In this document: one piece after another, positions 9,242 through 18,082 of the stretch | Layout: each line of letters begins with the position of its first letter | Position numbering within the stretch: position 1 is the stretch's first letter | Origin: CAZUXY01 sp964624235 | GTDB taxonomy: Bacteria > Spirochaetota > UBA4802 > UBA5368 | Assembly: GCA_964624235.1 (NCBI GenBank) | Contig: CAZUXY010000031.1 | Coordinates: 1 to 59,382 of the forward strand | Length of the DNA stretch: 59,382 nt | Direction of reading: 5' to 3' | Translations under genes and position numbers: made by a program | Notes under the pieces: generated by a model | Told to the model about the DNA's origin: nothing | What the model saw: only the letters and a program-made list of their open reading frames with translations | Database searches by the model: none

Positions 9242-9396
9242 ACCGGTTTATCGAGTGACGGTTATGCTGTTTCGGGAGGTGTTTTACCCGCCGGTCGATG
9301 ATAGCAGTATCGCTTGGAACCGGTGATTGTCGGGATACAGGAATGTGATGCTGGCGAAAAGCTCTGTTAATATTATCAAAAATTTGATTATTTTTT

Positions 9397-9425
9397 TTGA
9401 CATGCTCTTTTTTCTGGATTATAAT
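9397..9425 (+). promoter_or_regulatory. Consensus sigma-70-type promoter upstream of the chemotaxis operon
   Basis: TTGACA at 9397-9402 and TATAAT at 9420-9425 are separated by exactly 17 bp, a perfect housekeeping consensus. It lies 123 bp before the MCP start, leaving an untranslated leader of roughly 115 bases. The remaining sequence of the 307-bp gap (9242-9396) shows nothing else recognisable. A strong vegetative promoter suggests constitutive expression of the che genes. Confidence 0.8.
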
Positions 9426-9548
9426 CCTTTCGTAAAAATAAAATGTGAAATGTTATTTGAACGCGGGATTTTTTGAAGACCAGGGATATTCCAGATTCAT
9501 AGAAGGAGTTGATCTTTTTTACAGAATCAAAAAAAGGGGGAGGATGCA

Positions 9549-11318
9549 ATGAAATGGTTCAATAATCTCAGGGTTGCCATCAAAGTTTTTCTGGGAAGCC
9601 TTACTTTCCTCTTGCTCATGTCCATAATCGCCTGGGTGGGGATCACCTCGTTGAGGTCGTCCTCCAGCGGCTTCGAGAGCTTTTACAACAACCAGCTGAT
9701 GCCGATGCGCTACATCAATAAGGCCGCGCAGTACACGCTGCAGATACGGTCGACCATGATGCTGGAACTCCAGGCGGCGCAGGCCGGCAACTGGGCGGAA
9801 GCCGCGAAGGTGAGAGAGACTACCGTTAAACTCAACGGGCTTTATGTAGAGCAGATGAACAAATACAAAGCGGCCAACCTGAGCCCGGAGGAAAGAAAGC
9901 TCGTGGCGCAGTGGGAAGAGGTCGTAAAAGTGCCGCGTGACGCACGACTTAAGATGTTCAAGTCCCTGGACGAAAGGGACGTCGCCGCGGCGGAGAAGAA
10001 CCTCGAGGAATGGGTGACTACCTACAAACCCTTACAGGAAAAGACCGACGAAATGGTTGAGTATATCGCCAAGTACGCCGACGAGATCAAAGATGCCCAG
10101 ATGAAATCGGCGAGAAACGCCATTTTCCTGAGCATCATCGTGTTCGTGATCGCCATCCTGGTTTCCATAGTCACCACCATCATCATCGCCCGGTCGATTT
10201 CGGGACCGGTTGCGAAGGGACTGGCCTTCGCAAAAAGGCTCGCCGAAGGAGATTTCACCGACCGCATTGCCCTGGACCAGAAAGACGAACTGGGTGAGCT
10301 TTCCAGGGCGCTCAATACCGCCGCGGATGACCTGGAGCGGCTGGTGTCCGAGATAACCGTTGGTGCACAGAACCTGACCCAGGCGGTGGACGAGATCGCG
10401 TCGGGCAACCAGAACCTCTCGCAGCGGACCTCCGAGCAGGCCTCGTCTCTGGAAGAGATCGCCTCCACCATTGAAGAGGCGACCGCCGCCATACGACAGA
10501 ACGCGGACAACGCCGACCAGGCGAACCGGCTTTCAATCGAGACCACCAGGCTCGCCGAGGAAGGGAACACCGTCGTGACCGAGGCCGTGTATTCCATAAA
10601 CGAGATCAGCAAGTCCAGTAAAAAAATAGAAGAGATAATCTCCGTCATCAACGAGATCACTTTCCAGACAAACCTGCTGGCGCTTAACGCCGCGGTGGAA
10701 GCCGCGCGTGCCGGCGAACAGGGCAGGGGGTTCGCCGTTGTCGCGGGCGAGGTCCGCAACCTGGCGCAGCGTTCGGCCAACGCCGCGAAGGAGATCGGCA
10801 CCCTGATCAAGGAATCGGTGAATACCATAGGGATCGGAACGGAAAAGGCGAACCGGAGCGGGGAGGCCCTCAAGGAGATCGTGAATTCAATGAAGAACGT
10901 GGCGCGGCTGGTTTCTGAAATTGCGGCCGCAAGCCAGGAGCAGAAGCAGGGCATCGACCAGATCAACGTCGCGGTTACTGAAATGGACACCATGACACAG
11001 CAGAACGCCGCCCTGGTGGAAGAGACCGCTTCGGCCAGTGAAGAGATGGCCGGCCAGGCCAGGGAGCTGCACGGTATGATGGAAAGGTTCAAGGTCAAGG
11101 ATGTTACACGAACCGGAGTGTTCGAAGCCAGGCACAAAGAGGTGCACCTCAGGGCGGCTGAGATGAAAAAGGCGATCGGCCCCGAACCCCAGCAGAAGAG
11201 AAAGGAGATCGGCGGGATGCCCGTAATTGAACGCAGAAAACCCGATCAGGAAAAGAAGGTCGCCGCCGGTGACGACATAAAACACCTGATGAAAGAAGAG
11301 GGCTTCGAGGAGTTTTAG
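9549..11318 (+). CDS. mcp: Methyl-accepting chemotaxis protein with 4HB-type sensor
   Basis: A 589-residue receptor. A membrane helix lies at about 12-32, followed by a helical periplasmic sensor of four-helix-bundle type (about 35-190), a second helix (about 192-214), HAMP (about 215-268) and a cytoplasmic methyl-accepting/signalling domain. The hairpin tip is the invariant 'FQTNLLALNAAVEAARAGEQ' with 'GRGFAVVA' after it. A flexible tail of some 80 residues ends in 'GFEEF', which resembles the C-terminal CheR-tethering pentapeptide (NWETF type) with Phe in place of Trp. A strong 'GGGGGAGG' site precedes the ATG. It heads the operon that supplies CheA, CheW and the adaptation enzymes. Confidence 0.95.
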   Translation: MKWFNNLRVAIKVFLGSLTFLLLMSIIAWVGITSLRSSSSGFESFYNNQLMPMRYINKAAQYTLQIRSTMMLELQAAQAGNWAEAAKVRETTVKLNGLYVEQMNKYKAANLSPEERKLVAQWEEVVKVPRDARLKMFKSLDERDVAAAEKNLEEWVTTYKPLQEKTDEMVEYIAKYADEIKDAQMKSARNAIFLSIIVFVIAILVSIVTTIIIARSISGPVAKGLAFAKRLAEGDFTDRIALDQKDELGELSRALNTAADDLERLVSEITVGAQNLTQAVDEIASGNQNLSQRTSEQASSLEEIASTIEEATAAIRQNADNADQANRLSIETTRLAEEGNTVVTEAVYSINEISKSSKKIEEIISVINEITFQTNLLALNAAVEAARAGEQGRGFAVVAGEVRNLAQRSANAAKEIGTLIKESVNTIGIGTEKANRSGEALKEIVNSMKNVARLVSEIAAASQEQKQGIDQINVAVTEMDTMTQQNAALVEETASASEEMAGQARELHGMMERFKVKDVTRTGVFEARHKEVHLRAAEMKKAIGPEPQQKRKEIGGMPVIERRKPDQEKKVAAGDDIKHLMKEEGFEEF

Positions 11319-11403
11319 AAATATCAACGGGGCAACCCGACGGATGCATTTCCTGAATGCAGGGCTGTTTCCGTGAGGTCCCTGAAACGGAAAGGAACTT
11401 GAT

Positions 11404-13515
11404 ATGGCAGAATCGGGCTCTATACAGGACGTTTTTATAAAGGAAGCCGGTGAGATACTGGAAAACCTTGATTCGGATATCGTGCTCCTGGAGGAAAAAT
11501 GGGAGCCGGAGCTTATAAACCGTATTTTCAGGTATATCCATACGCTCAAGGGAAGCTCAGGTATCGCCGGATTCAATACCGTCTACGATTTTACTCACAA
11601 GCTTGAAAACCTGTTCGACATGGTGCGGTCCGGCGCCCTCGGCACCGACGAGAGACTTATCGACCTGCTGCTGGGAAGCATGGACTGGATCAGGGAGGTG
11701 ATCGCGGGGGTCGCTTCCGAGGAGGCCATTGTTAAAAGCCGGAACGTGCTGCTGGAAAAGATCGAATCGTTCAGGTCGGGTATCAGGGAGCATGCCGGCG
11801 CGGGCGAGGGCGTTACGGCAGAACCCGCACCGGAAAAACTCGACGTGGGATACCGGTATTTCCGCGTTCACGCGTTTTTCAGGGAGAATGTTTTCGAGAG
11901 CGGTATTGATCCCCTGATAATCATGGAGGACCTCGTTTCCCATGGGATCGTAATTAAAAAAAGGATCACCCGAAAAAAAACCAGGGATTTCGCCCACTTC
12001 GATCCCGAAAAATGCCTTACGGGGTGGGACATAATACTCAAGGCCAAATGCACCGCTCAAAAGATAGAAGACCTGTTTCTCTTCGTCAAGGACGACAATG
12101 ACATCACCATAGAGGACATCACCGACCAGTACATCCTTGCCGCGGAAAGCGACCAGTATCTTGAAGAAAAGCGTATCGGGGAAATACTGCTGGAAAGAGG
12201 CATCCTGACCGAGAACGAGCTTGAAGACGTCCTCTCGGCGCAGGACGTCAACAAGAAGGTCGGTGACCTGGTGGTGGAAAAGGGTTATGCCACCGAGAAG
12301 GACATCCAGTATGCCCTGGGCGAACAGGAGAAAATAAAGAGGAAGCTCGAAACCAGTACGGTAAGGGTCGATACCGGCAGGCTCGACAGCCTGCTTAACC
12401 TGCTCGGCGAAATCGTGATCGGACAGTCGGCCATTACCCGGATAGCCGATGAACTCGACGAGGAAAAGGGATTCAGGCTCAAAAACGCCCTTTACGGACT
12501 GGACCGCATCACCAGGGAGTTCCAGGAACAGATCATGTCCATACGGATGATTCCCATAGGGCCCTCTTTCGAAAAGTTCCGCCGTTTTGTAAGGGACATC
12601 TCGCACAATTTGAAAAAAGAAATACGGCTCGAGATCGAGGGAGGGGAGACAGAACTCGACAAAACGGTCATAGAGCGCATCGATGATCCGCTGAAACACA
12701 TGATCCGCAATGCCATCGATCATGGAATAGAGACCGAGGAAGAGCGGGTGCGTGCCGGCAAGGACCGCGGAGGAAAGATAACCCTGAGGGCCTATCATCA
12801 GGAAGGCAATGTGTACATTGAGGTGGTCGACGACGGCAGGGGCATGGATCGCGGGAAGATACGGGCGAAAGCTGAATTGCTGGGGCTGGTAAAGCCCGGT
12901 GAGGAGATAACCGACAACAAATTATTGTCATTTCTGTTTATCCCAGGTTTTTCCACGGCGGAGAAGGTGGGGGAGCTTTCGGGAAGGGGCGTGGGAATGG
13001 ACGTCGTGCGCACCAATATCGAATCCCTGAGGGGTAACGTCGAAGTGGAAACGAAATCCGGAGTGGGAACCGTTTTCCGTATCAAGCTTCCCCTTACACT
13101 GGCGATCATTGAGGGAATGATGGTGAGGGTGGGTACGCACATATACATCATCCCTTTGCTTTCGATTGTGGAATCCATGCAGCCCAAAAAGGATGAAGTG
13201 AAAACCATCAAGGAAAAGGGCGAAGTGGTGCTGGTCAGGGGTGAGTATGTATCCCTGGTAAGGCTTTACCGGCTTTTTGACGTCAAGGCGGATTATACCG
13301 AACCATGGGAGTCGCTCGTGGTCATCGTAGAAGCCGGAATGTCACGTGTGGGTGTAATGATCGATGAGCTGATGGGCCAGCAGCAGATCGTGATTAAGAG
13401 CCTGGAAAATTACATCAGCGGCAGCAGGGCGATCTCAGGGGCCGCGATTCTGGGCGATGGTCGTGTGGCCCTTATAATCGATGTCCATGGGCTGGTGGAA
13501 GAACTACAGAAGTGA
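11404..13515 (+). CDS. cheA: Chemotaxis histidine kinase CheA
   Basis: A 703-residue kinase. The N-terminal Hpt domain carries phospho-acceptor His46 in 'YIHTLKGSSGIAGF'. The middle (about 140-240) replaces or varies the usual P2 domain. Residues about 250-310 hold two tandem repeats of the form 'IGEILLERGILTENELEDV' and 'VGDLVVEKGYATEKDIQYA', like the MshEN/GSPII_E N-terminal module. Dimerisation (about 320-380), GHKL ATPase ('HMIRNAIDHGIE', 'GRGVGMDVV') and a C-terminal CheW-like domain follow. It autophosphorylates and passes phosphate to CheY and CheB. A 'GAAAGGAACTT' site precedes the ATG. It is directly followed by STAS and CheY genes in one apparent operon. Confidence 0.96.
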   Translation: MAESGSIQDVFIKEAGEILENLDSDIVLLEEKWEPELINRIFRYIHTLKGSSGIAGFNTVYDFTHKLENLFDMVRSGALGTDERLIDLLLGSMDWIREVIAGVASEEAIVKSRNVLLEKIESFRSGIREHAGAGEGVTAEPAPEKLDVGYRYFRVHAFFRENVFESGIDPLIIMEDLVSHGIVIKKRITRKKTRDFAHFDPEKCLTGWDIILKAKCTAQKIEDLFLFVKDDNDITIEDITDQYILAAESDQYLEEKRIGEILLERGILTENELEDVLSAQDVNKKVGDLVVEKGYATEKDIQYALGEQEKIKRKLETSTVRVDTGRLDSLLNLLGEIVIGQSAITRIADELDEEKGFRLKNALYGLDRITREFQEQIMSIRMIPIGPSFEKFRRFVRDISHNLKKEIRLEIEGGETELDKTVIERIDDPLKHMIRNAIDHGIETEEERVRAGKDRGGKITLRAYHQEGNVYIEVVDDGRGMDRGKIRAKAELLGLVKPGEEITDNKLLSFLFIPGFSTAEKVGELSGRGVGMDVVRTNIESLRGNVEVETKSGVGTVFRIKLPLTLAIIEGMMVRVGTHIYIIPLLSIVESMQPKKDEVKTIKEKGEVVLVRGEYVSLVRLYRLFDVKADYTEPWESLVVIVEAGMSRVGVMIDELMGQQQIVIKSLENYISGSRAISGAAILGDGRVALIIDVHGLVEELQK

Positions 13516-13527
13516 CGGGGGGCGGTA

Positions 13528-13782
13528 ATGGCGGTGATCGAAATTCAGGATGATGCCGGGATCAAGACTGTCGGTGGTTATCACGACAGGATAACCGGCG
13601 CTCTGGCCGGGGATGATGAGATAGTTATAGACCTTTCGGGAGTGAAAAGGCTCGATCTGGCGATGGTGCAGCTCATCATAGAAGCGGGACGTGAGGCCAG
13701 AAAGAGATCGAAAGTGCTGAAGATGCGGTCGGTGTCGGCCGATGTGCGAAAACAATTTGAAATATGCGGTATCGGAAGATAA
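13528..13782 (+). CDS. STAS-domain protein in the chemotaxis operon
   Basis: An 84-residue single STAS domain, the fold of anti-sigma factor antagonists, lying 12 bp after cheA. The phosphorylation loop, where SpoIIAA has 'DSSG', reads 'RLDLAMVQLI' here, so no Ser or Thr is at the usual site. Similar small STAS proteins occur next to cheA and cheY in other bacteria, but their function is unclear; a scaffold or partner-switch role is inferred. A GGGGGCGG site precedes the ATG. Confidence 0.8.
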   Translation: MAVIEIQDDAGIKTVGGYHDRITGALAGDDEIVIDLSGVKRLDLAMVQLIIEAGREARKRSKVLKMRSVSADVRKQFEICGIGR

Positions 13783-13864
13783 ACTGATTGCGGTGGTTAT
13801 AACTCAGGCAGGCCGGTACGACTGCCGTGCGATGGTGATTACTGTACAGAACAGGGAGGTAATA

Positions 13865-14236
13865 ATGAAGCACATTCTTGTTGTTGATGATTCACCCACG
13901 ATCAGGACCAGTGTTGAATTTACCATAAAACAGCTGGGATATCCAATTATACAGGCTGAAAACGGATCAGACGCACTGAAAAAAGTCAACGACCTGAAAG
14001 CCGGAGGGAAAGACCTTTCCCTGTGCATATGCGATGTCAACATGCCTGTAATGGACGGGATTACCTTCATAAAGGAATTCAGGAAGATCGATAAATTTAC
14101 GCCTGTGCTGGTGCTTACCACCGAATCGGAAGAGGATAAGATCAAGGCGGGAAAGGCCGCGGGGGCGTCGGGATGGATAATTAAACCGTTCCAGCCCACG
14201 GAAATGCTGGGTATAGTTCAAAAATTTATAAGATAG
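13865..14236 (+). CDS. cheY: Chemotaxis response regulator CheY
   Basis: A 123-residue single receiver domain. The acidic pocket is Asp8/Asp9 ('VVDDS') with phospho-acceptor Asp57 ('ICDVNMP'). The switch Thr is in 'VLTTES' and the conserved Lys in 'IIKPF'. It diffuses from the CheA array to the flagellar switch (FliG/FliM/FliN). The ATG at 13865 is preceded by 'AGGGAGG'; the longer open frame starting at 13742 overlaps the STAS gene and is not used. Confidence 0.95.
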   Translation: MKHILVVDDSPTIRTSVEFTIKQLGYPIIQAENGSDALKKVNDLKAGGKDLSLCICDVNMPVMDGITFIKEFRKIDKFTPVLVLTTESEEDKIKAGKAAGASGWIIKPFQPTEMLGIVQKFIR

Positions 14237-14246
14237 GGTTATCCTT

Positions 14247-14795
14247 ATGGGAGAGACTGAAAAATCAAACATAAAAGACGAAGTACGGGGAAAAAACCTG
14301 CATTCAGTTGCCAGAGATGTGACTTTGGAATCGACTGATGAGGAACACCAGTATGTCACCTTCGTGATCGGAGAGGAGACCTATGGTGTAGGCGTTTTGC
14401 AGGTACAGGAAATCATAGGGATGACCAGTATAACGCATGTACCCAACAGTCAGCATTTCATGAAGGGGGTTATAAACCTCAGGGGGATGGTGGTCCCCGT
14501 CGTGGACATGCGGCTTAAGTTCAATATGACAGAGCGGGAGTATGACGCCTTCACGGTCATCATAATCGTCGAGGTACTGGAGCGAATGATCGGCATGATC
14601 GTCGACTCGGTCTCAGATGTGGTCAGCATACCCGTCAAAGGAATTCAGGACACACCCCATTTCAGTTCGAAGATCGAGACTGATTTCATAAAGGGGATAG
14701 GGCAGGTGGAAGACAAGCTGGTCATAATCCTTGATGTGGACAGGATCCTTACGGCGGAAGAGATCCGTGAAATGGACAGGGAGCGGAACAAATAA
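14247..14795 (+). CDS. cheW: Chemotaxis coupling protein CheW
   Basis: A 182-residue protein. The first 30 residues are a charged extension absent from short CheW proteins; the rest is a single CheW domain with 'TFVIGEETYGVGVLQVQEI' and 'MKGVINLRGMVVPVVDMR', the receptor- and CheA-binding strands. It bridges the MCP to CheA in the membrane-associated array. It starts 10 bp after cheY. Confidence 0.95.
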   Translation: MGETEKSNIKDEVRGKNLHSVARDVTLESTDEEHQYVTFVIGEETYGVGVLQVQEIIGMTSITHVPNSQHFMKGVINLRGMVVPVVDMRLKFNMTEREYDAFTVIIIVEVLERMIGMIVDSVSDVVSIPVKGIQDTPHFSSKIETDFIKGIGQVEDKLVIILDVDRILTAEEIREMDRERNK

Positions 14796-14812
14796 TAGTC
14801 TGAAGTCCAAAG

Positions 14813-15403
14813 ATGATCAGAAGCGAGGCAAACAGGTTCGGCAAAACTATGTGCATTCTCTTTCCTGGTGATTACTTAGCCGCCAGGGAAGACTGTGTTC
14901 TCGGCACGGTGGTGGGTGCGTGCGTATGTGTATGTCTGTATGATGAAGCCAGAAGGATCGGCGGTATGGGCCAGTTCATCGTGCCCGGCATGATCGGCAC
15001 CGAGGGCATCATCGCCGATGAGATCGCGAGACACGGTATTACTTCGATGGAATACCTTATAGGTGAGATCGTCAAGCTGGGAGGTGACAGAAAATATCTG
15101 CATGCCAAGCTCTTCGGCGCGGGTTACCTGAGGAGCAGTTCCCTTCCGATGGAAATGATCGTTCAAAGCAACATTCGTTTTTTAAAGGAATACTTTGAAC
15201 TGGAAAAAATCGGGGTTGTAAAAGAAGACCTGGGGGGATCCGCCAGAAGGAAAATCTATTTCAATCCCACTACGGGTATGGCTTTCCGCCGTCTTCAGAG
15301 GAGAAACGAGGATTCCTCTGAATTCAAAAAACTCGAACAGGAATATATCGATTCGGTTTTCCGCAATAAACCGCGTTACGGTAAAGTATACCTTTTTGAG
15401 TGA
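14813..15403 (+). CDS. CheD-like protein lacking the catalytic histidine
   Basis: A 196-residue CheD-family protein. CheD deamidates receptor Gln residues with a Cys-His pair (Cys27 and His44 in Thermotoga maritima). Here the Cys is kept (Cys37 in 'GTVVGACVCVCLYD'), but the residue 17 positions later is Gln54 in 'GGMGQFIVPG' where 'GMNHFMLPG' is usual. The second CheD downstream has His at the same numbered position. This copy is therefore probably not an active deamidase, but could bind receptors or CheC/CheY-type partners. It carries a longer C-terminal tail (about 160-196) than normal. The next gene, cheR, begins 7 bp after its stop. Confidence 0.88.
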   Translation: MIRSEANRFGKTMCILFPGDYLAAREDCVLGTVVGACVCVCLYDEARRIGGMGQFIVPGMIGTEGIIADEIARHGITSMEYLIGEIVKLGGDRKYLHAKLFGAGYLRSSSLPMEMIVQSNIRFLKEYFELEKIGVVKEDLGGSARRKIYFNPTTGMAFRRLQRRNEDSSEFKKLEQEYIDSVFRNKPRYGKVYLFE

Positions 15404-15410
15404 GCGCGTT

Positions 15411-16256
15411 ATGGCCGATGCATTCACTTTTATTCGAAATCTGGAACTCGGGAACAAGGAGTTTAACCATTTCAAGGAAATCATATATAAAGAAAGCGGC
15501 ATCAATCTGAGCGATGCGAAAAAAGCCCTGGTCCAGTCGCGGCTCATGAAAAGGATCAGGGAGCTCCGCCTGGCTTCATACAGGGAGTATTATGATTTTC
15601 TCATTGAAAATTATTCCAGCGAAGTTATCAACCTCATCAACTGCATAACAACCAACAAGACGGATTTTTTCAGAGAGCCCCGGCACTTTGATTTTTTACG
15701 GGAGACGGTGCTGCCCGCGTATGTAGAGTCGGGGAAAAAGACCGTCAGGATATGGAGCGCCGGCTGTTCTACCGGGGAAGAGCCGTACAGTATCGCCATT
15801 ACGATCTCCGATTTCTACAAGGGCAAGCGTTTTCCCGATGTGAAGATCCTGGCTACCGACATCGACACCAAGGTGCTGGACCATGGCAAAAACGGGATAT
15901 ATAAAGCCGAAATTCTCAATGATATCGATCTGGAACAGGCGAAAAAATACTTTTTGAAGGGAAGAGGTGAAAACGAGGGTACCTTTAAGGTCAAGGAGTT
16001 CGTTAAAAAAATCGTGTATTTCAGGAGGCTGAACCTGCTCGACAATAATTTCCCCATGAAGCAGAAATTCGATATCATCTTCTGCCGTAATGTGATTATA
16101 TATTTCGATAAGAATACACAGAAGCGGCTTTTCGATCATTTTTACGACTACCTTAACGATGACGGGTATCTGTTCGTCGGTCACTCCGAAACACTTACGG
16201 GTACCACCGATAAGTTTTACTTTATCAAGAACACGATTTACAGAAAAGTAGTATAG
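15411..16256 (+). CDS. cheR: Chemotaxis protein methyltransferase CheR
   Basis: A 281-residue CheR with an N-terminal helical domain (about 1-90) and a SAM-dependent methyltransferase domain. The SAM-binding motif I is 'IWSAGCSTGEEPYSIA', and later motifs include 'ILATDIDTKVLDHG' and 'FDIIFCRNVIIYF'. It methylates glutamates of the MCP. The ATG at 15411 is preferred; a TTG at 15396 would overlap the preceding CheD-like gene. A beta-subdomain able to bind a C-terminal receptor peptide is normal for this family and fits the 'GFEEF' tail on the MCP. Confidence 0.95.
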   Translation: MADAFTFIRNLELGNKEFNHFKEIIYKESGINLSDAKKALVQSRLMKRIRELRLASYREYYDFLIENYSSEVINLINCITTNKTDFFREPRHFDFLRETVLPAYVESGKKTVRIWSAGCSTGEEPYSIAITISDFYKGKRFPDVKILATDIDTKVLDHGKNGIYKAEILNDIDLEQAKKYFLKGRGENEGTFKVKEFVKKIVYFRRLNLLDNNFPMKQKFDIIFCRNVIIYFDKNTQKRLFDHFYDYLNDDGYLFVGHSETLTGTTDKFYFIKNTIYRKVV

Positions 16257-16269
16257 GCAGGTGAAGCGC

Positions 16270-16830
16270 ATGTATGTCCGGAAAAGCAGCAAATACGGGA
16301 AGAACATAAAGATCATACATCCAGGGGAGTTCTATGTTTCAACGGAGGACGAGCTTATCGGCACGCTGCTGGGTTCGTGTGTGGCAGTGTGTCTGATAGA
16401 TCAGCAGAACGGCGTCGCCGGGATGAATCATTTCATGCTGCCGGGGAAAATATCCGCCGCCGATATCTACAAGGACAAAACGGCGAGATACGGGATAACC
16501 GCGATAAACGAACTGCTCAGGGCCATGGAAAAAAGCGGGGCCGAAAAAAGTAAAATAATGTCCAAGGTCTTCGGAGGGGGATCGGTGCTTGAAAACCTCA
16601 GGGACACCAACACGATCCCCAGCGACAATATCCGGCTCGCCAGGGTAATGATGGAGATGGAGGACATACAGATAACCGAGATAGACGTCGGGGGAAATTT
16701 CACGCGCAAAGTGATGCTCGATGTGAAAACCGGCAGGGTCTACCTTAAAAAGTCCACCAGGGAAGAAGTCATTGAGGAAGTCGGCAAGAGGGAGATCGAA
16801 CATGTGAAAAAGATCCGGAGCGGGGGATGA
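16270..16830 (+). CDS. cheD: Chemoreceptor glutamine deamidase CheD
   Basis: A 186-residue CheD with the intact active site: Cys37 in 'GTLLGSCVAVCL' and His54 in 'GMNHFMLPG'. It would deamidate specific receptor glutamines to methylatable glutamates. The ATG at 16270 is favoured by an 'AGGTGA' site; a GTG at 16261 is the alternative. It lies between cheR and cheB and overlaps cheB by four bases (ATGA), so translation is coupled. It shares length and active-site numbering with the CheD-like copy two genes upstream, which indicates duplication within the operon. Confidence 0.95.
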   Translation: MYVRKSSKYGKNIKIIHPGEFYVSTEDELIGTLLGSCVAVCLIDQQNGVAGMNHFMLPGKISAADIYKDKTARYGITAINELLRAMEKSGAEKSKIMSKVFGGGSVLENLRDTNTIPSDNIRLARVMMEMEDIQITEIDVGGNFTRKVMLDVKTGRVYLKKSTREEVIEEVGKREIEHVKKIRSGG

Positions 16831-17912
16831 ATAAAACCAGAGTGCTGATAGTCGACGACTCGGCGGTCACCAGAAAACTTTTAAGCGACGCCCTTTCAAA
16901 GACCCGCGATATCGAGGTGGTGGGGACCGCGATGGACCCCTACATCGCGGTCGATAAGATAAAGCGGCTGCAGCCAGATATCCTCACACTCGACATTGAA
17001 ATGCCCAGAATGGACGGATTGACCTTTCTTTCCAGGCTTATGGTCTCACACCCGATGCCGGTAATAATGGTAAGCGCCCTCACTGATTCAGGGGCGGACA
17101 GCACCATAAAAGCGCTGCAGGCCGGGGCGGTGGATTTTATATTGAAACCGAACCTGGAAGACCAAAACGCCTGGGAGAAATTCTCTGAAGAAATAGTCGA
17201 AAAGGTAAGGGTCGCGCGTGATTCGAAGATTAAGCGTCGCCTGTCCACAGGCAAGGAGACCCGTTCGGAGCTGGAGGTTGTAGAAAAGTATTCAGCGGAT
17301 GTCATCATCCCGAAAAAGGCGCCGCAGGTTTCAAGACTCAAAACAGGTTCTATCGTGGCGATGGGGGCTTCCACCGGGGGCACCGAAGTCCTGGCCCGGA
17401 TACTGGGTTCTCTGTCGGCAGAGGTGCCCGGCATCGTGATCGTGCAGCACATGCCTGAAAAATTCACCAAGGCGTTCGCCGACCGGGTCGATCGCGCCTC
17501 CAGGCTTTATGTCAAGGAAGCCGAGCACGGTGACCGGCTGTACAAGGGGGTCGCGCTTATCGCCCCGGGCAACCGGCATATGCTGTTGAGAAACGACACG
17601 AACGGGTTCTGGGTGGAAATAAACGACGGACCGCCGGTAAACCGGCACAAGCCCGCGGTGGATGTGATCTTCAGATCTGTAGCCCAGACGGCCGGCCCCA
17701 ACGCGGTCGGGATACTGCTTACGGGCATGGGAGCCGATGGCGCCGCGGGGCTGCTTGAAATGAAAGAGGCGGGAGCGGCGACTATAGCCCAGGATGAAGC
17801 TTCGTCGACAGTGTTCGGTATGCCGCGGGAGGCGATACGGATCGGCGCGGCGGATCACGTGAAAAATATAGAGAGCATCATCGGCTTCATAGAACAGCTG
17901 AAACATGCCTGA
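16827..17912 (+). CDS. cheB: Chemotaxis methylesterase/deamidase CheB
   Basis: A 361-residue protein with an N-terminal receiver (Asp56 in 'LTLDIEMP') and a C-terminal methylesterase domain. The catalytic triad is visible as Ser182 ('MGASTGG'), His208 ('VQHMPEKF') and Asp304 ('TGMGADGAAG'). Phosphorylation by CheA activates removal of receptor methyl groups. It is the last gene of the che operon; no clear terminator follows before the tolC promoter. Confidence 0.97.
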   Translation: MNKTRVLIVDDSAVTRKLLSDALSKTRDIEVVGTAMDPYIAVDKIKRLQPDILTLDIEMPRMDGLTFLSRLMVSHPMPVIMVSALTDSGADSTIKALQAGAVDFILKPNLEDQNAWEKFSEEIVEKVRVARDSKIKRRLSTGKETRSELEVVEKYSADVIIPKKAPQVSRLKTGSIVAMGASTGGTEVLARILGSLSAEVPGIVIVQHMPEKFTKAFADRVDRASRLYVKEAEHGDRLYKGVALIAPGNRHMLLRNDTNGFWVEINDGPPVNRHKPAVDVIFRSVAQTAGPNAVGILLTGMGADGAAGLLEMKEAGAATIAQDEASSTVFGMPREAIRIGAADHVKNIESIIGFIEQLKHA

Positions 17913-18013
17913 TGAGATCGTATGAATCGGGGACCTCTCCCGGATGCTGTCGTTCGAATCTTTACATTGCAGTGTCCTTACCGGTGTCTCATTCAATACA
18001 CACGCAATAATTA

Positions 18014-18041
18014 TTGACATAAAAAGGCATTAAAGTAATAC
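18014..18041 (+). promoter_or_regulatory. Promoter upstream of the TolC-like gene
   Basis: TTGACA at 18014-18019 and TAATAC at 18036-18041 with a 16-bp spacer, 42 bp before the ATG at 18083. It fits a housekeeping promoter for a separate transcription unit after cheB. Confidence 0.6.
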
Positions 18042-18082
18042 CATTGCCTTTGATTTACTCCCTTGTAATACGGAGGACTTTT

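Noticed and set aside
10022..11137. Long open frame (371 codons) antisense to the MCP.
   Set aside because: Ser/Ala/Thr-rich composition mirrors the coding strand, and it has no family-like sequence or ribosome site.
11557..12798. Long open frame (413 codons) antisense to cheA.
   Set aside because: cheA is complete and unmistakable on the plus strand; the antisense frame looks like a codon-usage artefact.
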